A stretch of 64,000 nt of DNA from Phorcus lineatus (lineage: Eukaryota; Mollusca; Gastropoda; Trochida; Trochidae), in the NCBI GenBank assembly GCA_921293015.1, contig OV121089.1:45021220-45085219 (forward strand). Direction: 5' to 3'. The translations under genes and the position numbers were made by a program. The notes beneath the pieces are model-generated. The model saw only the letters and a program-made list of their open reading frames with translations, made no database searches and was not told the origin of the DNA. Shown here piece by piece: positions 14,001 to 26,000 of this stretch (its first letter is position 1; every line of letters begins with the position of its first letter).

Positions 14001-17000
14001 TTATCTAAATCCGATGTACTTTTGTTTTTCCTCAATAGTTTAAGAATGATTATAAATCTCCAGAAGAATTGATTGTTAAAATTTTTATTTTTTACATGAC
14101 AGTTAATTAAAACGCGTTTTTTAAAAGAACAAAAATGGTTGACTCAGAAAATTAAAGAAAATTGAATAGATGAAATTACTTTTTTATGATTTTATTGAAG
14201 TTTTAGATCAGGAGTGTTTAATAATAATTTTGTGTGTTCCTAAATGTTTCTAACACGTTTTACTAAACTGTTGGATTTGAAATACATCTTTTCTTTTGTA
14301 TGTTATGATTAATGTTCAGAACTATTGATATAATAAAATAACATTAAATCTCTTGAAGTTTTGATAATCTATGAACATGTAAGAATACTGACTTTTTAAC
14401 ATTTTGCTTTTATCAACTACTCATGAGACCTCTTGATAATTTTCATTGACAGTTTGAAAACAGGGATAGTTTGAAATTTCAAAACCTCTTCATGTCAATG
14501 TTTTCATTTCAGCTGGAAAAGATTTTAATTAGACAATGGTGTAATAATGAATTGTTTTATCCTTTTGTTGATAGCAATTAAGGACTTTAAGAGACTGGAA
14601 GTGTTTAGGAAATATTGATTCATACAGGATAAAGAGGGAGATTTTGAAACAGAATACCATATTTCCTCTTATAAATAAAACTGTTCAGGTAAAAATGCCT
14701 TGCCACCAATAATCACCTAAATAGTGGAATTATGGAAAACAATGAAAACTTTCAAAATCACTTTTTGAAGGAAGATATGTCTTACTTACATGTTATTATT
14801 TTTCTGTTTAAGTCATAGTCAAAGTAAGACACAGGACATAAATCACATCACTAAAAACCCCAAATAAATGCAATCAGTAATATTGAGTTATATGTTTCAT
14901 TGATGTTATCATTTCTATGTTTAATGAACCTATAAATAAAATGATATATATACATATGAAAAAAAAACATTCAAAATTTAGGTAAGTAAATTATTATAAA
15001 TCATCGACAAGACGTTCAGTTATTACATATCAAGTAATGTTTGTCAAATCTCTTATCACTTCAGTGTGGATAGAGTGGAAATATAAAATAAAAACATTCC
15101 CTGATATTTAGTATGAAATAAATGAAATAATAATAACATAATAAAACAAAGTGTATGTGTCAAATCCTGCCTTTCTTTTAGGTGGTTGTTTCAATAAGAC
15201 CAACTGTATGTCCATCGTTTATTATTGCCTAAGATTAATTGTAGGTTTTCCAGGACTAGATAATTCTATCCATGATTTGATTAAACTTATATGTAAATGT
15301 CACGCTGGCTTGCCTTAGGTCTATTAGGGAAGCAATCTATGATGACGTATGTCTGTAAAGTATTCTTATCGTATCTAAATGGGGTTCGCTAAATTGAAAA
15401 TATATTTTCAGAAGAAACGGCATCATAATGAGTGCTATGTACATTCATGCAATCTCAAATGTAAGTTGTATATTTAGAATCTCATTAAAACTAAGGGATT
15501 AAGTTTGGTCTCCAGAAGCAAATCAACATTTACCATCAATCATGAAAGTATTTAGCACTGGGAAAAACTTTCTGAGAAAAAGCATGATAAGACTCTAAGT
15601 ACCAGGTAAATCTTTGTAAAATGTTTAAGAAACCAATTGCATGTTTGTATAATGTTTATCAATACAATTTAGAGCAGATTGTGTAATAATGCATACTCTA
15701 TATTCCATATATTTTCTTATTGATTATGAAGTTAGATATTGATAATTCATATTAAAGATTTTATTTTTTATAAGAACTTGTTATTCACATTTTTGAAGTG
15801 AGAAATGGTTCTGTAAAATGTTTGTCTATATCATGTTGAAAACAAGCTTTCTTCATTGGCATTTAGAAGTTTGTACATTTGGCTACAAATTAGTTGGGTT
15901 TTTTTTAACATATTCAGAGGCATCCTGCTACATCAGCATATTTGTCTCCCCCTAGCTCCATCATATACTCTGATATCCTTCGGCCTAAAACGCTCGAATT
16001 GTTTAATATAGCAAGCCAATGAAAGGACTCGCATTCAGCGATAGCGGCACCACCCGGATGAGAATTCACACAAATGTCAATGTAGGCTATAAATAGCCAT
16101 GAGTAACCAGCCGTAAGCGATACAAGCGTTTGAGGCCGAAGGATATCAGGGTATATGATGGAGCTGGGCGGAGAAAAATACGCTGATGTTCAACCAAAGA
16201 ACGTGTTTTGATTCTGTGAAGATGTGAAGGAAACCAGTTGAATCTGAATATTTTTTAACCATAGCTCCATGATTGTGAGGTGTAATGAGATTTGGTATAG
16301 AACATACACAGAGCAAATTTGTACAGTGAAACAAATGTTCCCAAGCAAGTCTTTGAAATTCAGATAAAAGCAGCAGTATTTGTAATAACTGAAACTTAAA
16401 TCAGCTGAAGCATGTAAGGCTTTGTGATGTTTATTTGAAACAATCATAAATTGAGTCAAATACTTATTTTTATTAAATGTTTATCAAAAAATTAACAAAA
16501 ACTGAGACATTTCAACTACAGTAGGCTACAAAAGATCAAGACAGGAGTCGACATGTAGTTTGCAATGGAAATGCCTATGACTGCATCACACTTGAACTTC
16601 CACAACATCATATAATTGTAATTTAAGAGTTAATTAACTGGTATAATATCAACAAGTATCAAATAAACGTTCGAATCACAACAAATTTAAAAAATAGGTT
16701 TTTCTCCTAAATATTTGATAAAGTATATACAAAAAGTACATGTCACAAGTAATACAGCATAATGCGAGTTGATAAAAACAGAATTAGTAAGAATATTTCG
16801 TAAAGAATAAAATCCCTTCGAACTTTAAAATAAATACTAAATAAGGGAAAGTGGAACATATCAGTTATAGAAATTACTGCTGAGAAGAAACAAGAACAGA
16901 AATTATGTGTAATAGCTCTTTCATCAGAAGCATGTGTAAAGTGGCTCTGTTGCCCAAGTAACGCCACAATAAAATGCCAAGCCTGATGAGGGTTATTACA

Positions 17001-20000
17001 GAAATATGTGTGCTTCGGCTCAATTCACTGACATCATAAATTAGTCCTTGCCAAATGTTGTCAAACTTTGAAATCATGTTAAACAGTGTGGCAGCTTCAT
17101 GATATGGAAGATGTAAAGTTGATAAGACGATGTGTGACATTTCCTGGTTGACATGGTTAATTAACCTAACTAGGTTAAACTTGACTAAAACTAGGTTTAA
17201 CGTCTATACAGGATATTTGGGATATGACGAGCAGTACATGAGATAAATCACTGGAATTATTGCATTAATCTGTCACTTGAATTTCACATCGTGAGGCTTT
17301 GAACTTTGGAATCTATCTGTGAATTCTGAAAAATGATTGAAATTTGAAGTTTGACCTGCACTAGGTGTTGTGATGTAATACATTGTTGAAGCCACGGCAG
17401 TCATTGTAGTGTGGGACACACCATGAGGGAAGTTGTGTATATATTGGTACCGCTGGTGGGTGTATAGATACACCTGGTGGACATATATAGAAACGACTGG
17501 TGGATATATATAAACGACTGGTGGACATATTGATACAGCTGTTAGATATACAGATACAGCTGCTGGATATATAGAAACAGCTGGTGGATATGTAGAAAAA
17601 GCTTGTGGATGTATAGATAAAGCTGGTGAATGCATTAATACAGCTGGTCAATATAGATACAGCTGGTGGATATAGAATTACATCTAGTGGATATATAGAT
17701 ACAGCAGAAGGATATAAACTGATCAACATGTTCAAGTATTGCTGTTATATTCCAGAAAAAGAAGACTCGGGCATGGAGAGCAATAGAGGCTCGAAGGTGA
17801 GAGAAAATTGTCTAAATATGATTTACGAATTTTTCCTCGATTCTTGGTATGAACTGTTTGGGCACTCTCAATGGCATCAATTGATAAGAAATATATGATG
17901 TATCCTGAAACAACAAGCAGGCCCCAAATTGGACCTTTTAAATTAGAAAAACACAAATTCTAAGGAGAAAACTTTAAATTTTCCAATCGGAAGTACGAAA
18001 GGTTTTTTTGTTAACTTTAGAAGTCATATGTAAATGTTTAGAAGAAGTTTGACTTTTAAATTACCCATTCTGTAAATTCTTTACTAAATTGGTTTGATTT
18101 TTAATGCCCTGTTGCAATCTCTCTGAGGTAGTGGGTTTAAATGCCTCAGTATGTGTCCATTAACATTCAAGAACTTATGTCTTGCAAATAGGAGTGAAGC
18201 AGATAAATGGCCTTTATTTGAAGTACTTCTAGAATGCCGTCCGAGAATACCAAGGATTAGTTTTGACTGTTTAATCAGGTTTATCAAGGTTTGTTAATCC
18301 CTTGAGAGGAGAGAAACTCAACTTTAAGGTTCCTTTCAACCAAGCTCTGTTGAGATTACTTTAAAAAGGGATTAATTTGGGAAGTTGATTAAGCATTTAA
18401 CTTTAAACTTGTGAAATATTTTTGCATAGTAAATCCATTTTATTTAAGTTCTTTGAATAGTATAGTAACAAACTGAATTTCAATTTGTCTTGTATTTCTT
18501 TTAAAGATTCAAAATAAAATCACACTGTGAATATTGCTTGAAAGAATTTATCCAATATAAAGACTTATGCTGAATCAGCTGTTTCCTTCAAAGAATAAAA
18601 ATAAAATAGCATCTGTAAAAGTCGTCTCTCATGATTTATGCTAATGTCTTGTTTTTCTTTCAAAAAATCTAAATGAAATTGCACTCAGTGAAAGTCGTCT
18701 CTCATGATTTATGCTAATGTCTTGTTTTTCTTTCAAAGAATCAAAATGAAATTGCACTCAGTGAAAGTCGCCTCTCCTCGCTGGCGCGGAAGGGTCCAAT
18801 CCAAGTGTACGTGGCCAAGTATTCCTACCATCCGTACCAACACTCGCCCAATGAGAACCCAGACGCTGAACTTCCACTCAACGCCGGCGACTACGTTCTC
18901 ATTCTCGGAGATATGGACGAGGTAAACTATTTTTATACGTGAGGAATGTTTTTGAAACAATGCACAACTGTCATCCCTCCAATAACATTCTTTCTTATGA
19001 CATTTTGCAATTATTGTTAAGTGGAATTAAATTCATTGAAAATAATCATGTTGTACTTTAAACTTTATTTGAAGGTATGATCACAAAAGTTTAACATTAG
19101 ATCATATTCTGTGATCAACAATCAGTGTATTGAATTGGATGTTTACAAAAAATGTCTCTAACATTTTTTTTCAAAGTGTTTCTTTTTGTAATTCAGTTGA
19201 GGGGCGACTACATTTTGACTTAACTGATTTTAGTTTTGTTTTAAATGTTAACTATAAGTTCAGCATTGTCAGTATGTTTTACAATTTTAATTTATTGTGA
19301 ACAGGACGGTTTCTTTGAGGGCGAGCTTGTTGATGGAAGACGAGGCCTCGTTCCTTCAAATTTTATCGAAAAGGTCGCAGGTAAAATGGGAATGCTTTTA
19401 TTATTTACTTTTCATAAATTCATCTTTTAGCTGGTAGACTCTCTCTAGGTAGCTTTTAGCTTATTGGCTCTCTCACACAGTGGCAATGGAATCAAATGCT
19501 CAAGAAACACATTGAAAACATTGGATTGCACCTTTTTGCCAAACTTTGATCATCTATCTTATTATTTGATAATTTATAGCATAGGAATAATCTACACTTG
19601 ACACTTGAAAATTTCATAAATGGTTACTATAGGAACCAACTCAAAAACGAGGCAACAAATCACCTGAGTCCTTTTTTTTTTTTCAATTCACAGATTATTT
19701 AACCGCTTGTTAACAAACTTTTAATAGACAATTTTCAAAACTTTGTTCCTAAAGCCATCAGTTAAAACAGCCCAATTTGAATGAGGGTAAGAATGTTAAC
19801 CCTGCATCGTGGCAACCTTATACTACAAATTTAATGTTCAATTATAATATAATTCACACTGTCTGCAACAGCACAAATTCTTGTACTTTTTGGGTTGAGT
19901 CCGTTGTGGTTTTAAACCCACGACATCAGAGAATGCACTCACCGTACCAGCAGCTAACCAATTTGCATACTTAGCTTCAACAAAAATCAAGGTCCAACAA

Positions 20001-23000
20001 GCGGTAGTTAAGATGTTGTTACATTCAATACCCCTCGGATAAATATATCGACACAGCTCTCAAAACTGAATGTATTAGAGACACTTGCCACAGAACTGTG
20101 TATGTTTTCAAGTTTTTGACAGCAAGACCCTGGTTGGTTACTAATGTAAGATTCGACTACATCATTCCCAATCTTGACAAAACAGTGATAACTCATTGTG
20201 TAACTTGTTTGACAAACCTTAAAGATTTTATGATATATCAACATTCATCATCTGTTACTTAAACAACAACAATATAAAGATAGTACAGGGCCCATCTCTC
20301 AATTACCCTGCATTTATTTACTAACAATCACAATTGTTTTAACATTCCTGAATGTGCTGTAACAAAGGGATGATGTAATTTGTTCTCATTATTGATGATA
20401 TCATTGGGTTCCATTATCTGCTCACAGAGACACTATAGCCTTGGTATTTGTATATTCAAAAACAAAGTCCAAGAACACATTCCTTCTTCTCTCTTTTTAT
20501 TCTTATTGTAAATGATAGTAGTAACCAATCTATTTGAAGTAATGTTTAGAATATCCAAAGAAACGTTATTTTTTAGATAGACATTATTTTGATTAATGCA
20601 AAATCTTGAACATACCATAAAAAAGGTTTTTATTCATGCCGTATGTTTAAAAACAACACACACACATCATGATCTAGAGTTTGCACATCAAAATTTCAAT
20701 GAAGTGCAAACATCGTTACTTGTGCAACTATCATCTTAATGTGAGATGATGTTACATGCCCAGCTGATCTAAATTCAGTTTGCGCAGTGATGGTCAAATA
20801 GTTTACACCAGCATTCCACTTATCTATTTAGCTCCGTGTGACTCTTGTGTTTGTCCTCAATGCCAGGCTGTGAGAGAGTCACTGGGTATGGTGGTATGGT
20901 ATAAACACATCATCTGGCTGCCTAAGACTTGCCTGATCACCCAGCTTAACTGCACTTATTGTTTATAGATATGCATGCCATGGTAATTTTGAACACTTCT
21001 TTATCAAAATAATGATTTTTTGGTGAAATGATTTGACTTTTTGACAATAAATCCTTTTTGAAAACTAACAATTTTCCTCGTTTGAAGTTTGTCAAGTTTT
21101 TATCAAAAATCTATTATGATCTCATAAAAAACTTTTTTTTTATTCCTTGGTGGATATTTGAAGAAATTAGAATTTGTGTTTAAACCAAAGAATGAAAAAA
21201 CAACACATCCTTTACTCCTTAACATTGTCTTTATTCTGAATATAATAATTTGGAATAATAATATAAGCAGGTTTATATATTCAATGGAAAATATTTATTT
21301 TCATAATTAATTCTTTGTTACGATTGGCTGATTTTGTGTGACAGAAGACGACCTGGCAGAGTTTCATGCCGCAATGGCGGTGGCCGGACATCAGAACGAT
21401 GATAGTAATGCAAGCCACATGCAAGCGGATCTTGAGTTAAACAGTAGTGATGAAATCGGTAAACTTCAGTCCAGTAACCCAGGTACTTAGAGCAATCAAA
21501 TGGTAAAACTAAAAATAAATATCATATGATAGAAATTGTATTTAAATGGTAACTATTTTGGAATTTTTAATCAAGAAATTTAAAAGTTGAATACACAGAA
21601 TCTGGTAAATATGTTTAAGGCTGTATTTTAGAACTAGTAACAAGTAATCCTCTGGTTGTTGATAAGTAATTTTAAGTTGTGTGATTAGAGATATGAGGTA
21701 CTTTACAAAAAAAAGTGGAAATACTAAAATCTCTAAAAATACTATGTCATGAAGAAGGACTATTTGTCAGAACAATTTAAAACCCAGAATTTTGTTAACT
21801 GTGGTTTGAAAGTATGAAAGAAAAAGTATTTGTGAAGAATATAAATGTGTAACTTTTATTGTAATTAAAATAAATTAAATGTCTGAATTAATTGGTAGAT
21901 AATGTATTCAAAAGCCAGTAAAATACTTAGCATGAAAAATTGACTTCTAAACAAAATGGAATCTCCTGGTTGTGAAGAGGGTGATTGTGAGTTGATAGGT
22001 ACTTAATGGCAAGAGGAAGTGAAATAATGATGAGAGTTTTCCAATCCTGATTAAAAAAAAAGTTAAATCTTGGAATGATAATTGCATAATTATTCCACAT
22101 TTTGCCAATTATGATTGTTACAAGACCCAACAAGTTAACCTGACACGGTCTTGTTTTTTAAAAAGAAACCCAATAAGGTCCTCTCGGAATTATAAAAAAA
22201 TGTTTATTTCAGTCGATAACTAGCTATGTTATGTAATTACTGGCATCATTTTCACGGAGGCGGCTAATTTTCCTCATTGTAGAAGTGGTTGAAAATGAAG
22301 AGAAAACCTTTGAGGCAAAGTGAAAAAAGCCAAAGAGAAGTCCTCTAAGATTCTAGAATGTTAAACATTTTACTTTAAAGGGACCATTCGAGCGGCTTTC
22401 ATCCGCCATCTTGAAATGTTAGTGTTGCGAGAAATCTGCATTGCGAGAAAATGCTGTATTAAGCTAAATCATTGACAAAATTAAGAAATAACAAATAGAT
22501 TGATAGAAGAGCGGCATATTTACAAATAATTCATAATAAAATTTGTCAGTTACGACAATGTTTTGTCGTAGTAATGCATTCCACATTCGTAGCTCCGATG
22601 ATTGGCTTCATTTCACGAAGTTTTTCTTTTTTGATCGATACACTTGATTCTTTGTCAAATTGTTAAATCTTGAACAACTGAAAGGTTTACCTCGTGTACA
22701 TATTTGAAATTAAGTGTGAAAAGAATCATGTAAAAATCATATATATTTGTTAACAGGAAAGTCCTCCTGAATTTCGTTTCCACAAAAAATACCCCGCTCG
22801 AATGGTCCCTTTAATTGGATCGTTAATGACCGAGTACTGTCAGCTTTTGATCCGCTATTTTAGCTTTCGGCATGACATGAAAAATATTTAGATTGTTAAT
22901 AGACAACAAAATAAAGATAAACTGCATGTATTGATGTATTATATACAAATTTACAAATATGTAATGACGGTAATGCTTGATGCCCTTGCAAGGCTTTTCA

Positions 23001-26000
23001 CAGTTGCAGACTTTCACATATATATGTGAATAAACAGGAATGTCTTAATTTAGTTTCAACAAAAATACCCGAAATACTCTGCCTTTAATAAATCAATTAA
23101 AATGTTTGGCGGTTTGTCTTGATATTTTTGCATGTGCTTCTATGCAACTTATAATCAATAGAGATGGTAATTGTCATGATAGAGTAGAACCGGGTTATGC
23201 TTTTCATTTGGAGACTGTTTGGTACAAGACTTATTATTATTGTTTATTTCAATTTTTTCATCACATGGGCAAATAGTTATTTATCATTTCCTCTATTAGC
23301 TAGGTGAATGCAATACTGGTTGTGTGATTTTACTTATATATACTTATATAATGGCCTGCACAGTTTTCTCAGACTTTTCATTCGCCAATTTTTCAAAATG
23401 TATCTAATATATGTATATTAGTCATCATTTATATAGTATGGTTGATCGAATTTATCTTTTTTAAGTTCATACACATCTATTATATCAAGGTGGTGTTCAA
23501 ACAGTTTTAACATCATTTTAAAATCTGTCATTTGTAAAAAAGAATTATTCTTGTCCGTAGGAGAGTAAAACATAGCAAAGTTTGATATTTGGTATACATA
23601 GCAAAATGTGTTTCCTTGCATAGAAATATTTAAAAATCATCACCATGGGTTTAATATGTTAAATTTCTTCCATATCATACTGCTGCTGTTTTATGTCTCC
23701 TAGATTGTCTGTGCAGATATTTCATGATTAGTATCGAGATTAATGTTCACGTCTTGAATCACTTCCTGTCCAGATGACAGTCGGAAGGTTCGGATCGAGC
23801 ATGGAGTGTTGAAGAATATAGAAGAAGTTGATGAGAACACTCGTAGCAAATGTAAGTACAATTCCCTCAGGGCAATAAAAATGTTCAGCGCTTTGAGCAT
23901 GTGGCTTGTACATGGAAAAAGCGCCATACAAATGCACATTTATTTATTTATTTATTTATAAGTCTGTAATCAATATTCTATTACTGGTTTGGCAAAGATC
24001 AAGGACACTCTTCCATAATACAAAAATGACCCTCAAGTGTAAGGATCCTGATGGCCCTCATGCATTTTATGGCGTCTTGCAACTGACCATTCACTCAACC
24101 GTCCATATGATAAACCTTTTGCTTTTTTTCTTCTTAGCATGAACCACTGAAAACTTCAGTTTGAATATTGTGTACAGATACCTTGGCCAAAGGGAATTAT
24201 AATTGGCTGATTTGCTGATTCTGTTACCCTTGATATGGACGACAGGGGTCTTGCCTTTAAAACTCTACTTTCATTTTCTCCAAAATATAAAAGGTTTAGA
24301 AAGCTGACAACTATTGTACAGACTTCTTTGCAAATATAGAAATGTTTTAAATCTCTGAAAATTACATATAGAAAATTTCTTTTGACCTTTATTTAGCCTT
24401 ATATGAAATACTCAAAATCATGATGAGCTGAAAATACAATTTAGTTCCATTCATATCCAGCAACAGCTGTGATGTGTCAAAGCATGCAAAAAGATTAATT
24501 AATTTTGAATTATGGGCTCTACAAGTGCATGCTTTAAATCCTTTTCTTTAATTCTTACGATTCCTTAATCATATAAAAGCATGTTCAATGGTTGACACTA
24601 TAATACAATATTTGCTGAAGGTGCATGTGAACAACACCAAGCTCTTTTTCTTCCAATTCTTTGATTGTACAGGACCAGATCAAATTAGCGTGACATTGAT
24701 ATTATTTGATTAATGGGTGCCCATATGAAATAAATGAAGTAAAAACTGTATTTGATTCTTCAGTTCCATTAATTATGAAAAAACATATAGGATGTGGTAT
24801 CAGTTTCACAATATTTACTCCATAAGTGTATAAACAAATTTTTCAACTCCTTGATTGTGTATTCATACGTCAAATTGATGTCGATTCAGCAATATTTGAT
24901 CTGTAATGGCACGCATCCCATCTCTTCATTGATGGCGCTAAATCAACACATTTGCCAGAGAAGTTTTGTGTGAGACTTGAATCAAGGTTTGTTATTTCAG
25001 CAGCCGCCTTCCCACGTAACCTGTCCATTGATCGACAACTGACCAATAGCATTCTACTGAGCTGGAAACCTCCAGAACCAACACCAGGCCTCGAGGTCTC
25101 GTCCTATCACATCTTCATCGACAGAGAGTTTAAAACTTCTGTGAAAGGAAATGAGAGGACGAAGGCATTGGTGGAAGGGGTTGATTCTAACACAGTGAGT
25201 AGACTGTATTTAGGTTTTTGTGTCATTTGATTGTTATCAAGAGAGAAATATGGAATGAATGGATAGGGGAAATTTGGATCATGAATTTCAGATTTCACCC
25301 TTCACCACCCTTCATTAACTTTGTACAGTAAAACTTCCCCCTCTAGATGTACGAACTAACACAGGTCTTGTCAAAAGAAGCTTTGACCTACAGGAGGTCA
25401 ACCATGGCCATAGCTAACATTATTATCGGGTCAAATCTTCCAGAATAAACTTTTGGGGCTTTGCTCTAATAAAGTTGATAATTCTCTTTTTAAAAGGTGC
25501 AAACATAGCAAGACTTTCTGGATAGCAACTTCTATGGTGTGGAAATCGTTACATTAATTTGGACATCCTACCTAATAAAGGAGTAAGCATATACTATCTC
25601 CAAAACGTTAACATTGTGATTTCACAATAAAGAAGTTGTTTACCTGAAAGTCTTGTTTTTCTTTAAGTTGACAATGGACGATATGATGATGATGATGATG
25701 ATTTATGCCTCATTATCTTTGATTATGTCAGAATAAGGAACTTTGTTAATGTAACTCCATGTAGAAGCATGTTTCATATATTTCCCAGATCCACAGAATC
25801 TCGGTGCGGTGCTTGTCTAACCAGGGACAGTCTAACGATGCTCAGTGTACAGTACTTGTAGGGAAAGGTAGGTCGCCTTCTGTTTTCATTCACTAGTTAG
25901 GCACTTGTTGAGTGCATTCATCTGAGTTTGAAAGCGCTTTCAGGTCATATTGACTCACATGGTAAGCTAAAGCACGGATAAGGCTGACAAAAGCATAACT

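Noticed and set aside
17273-17735. Two 120-124 codon frames on the minus strand with Ser/Thr/Ile/Tyr repeats
   Set aside because: Produced by the 21 bp minisatellite, whose period is a multiple of three.
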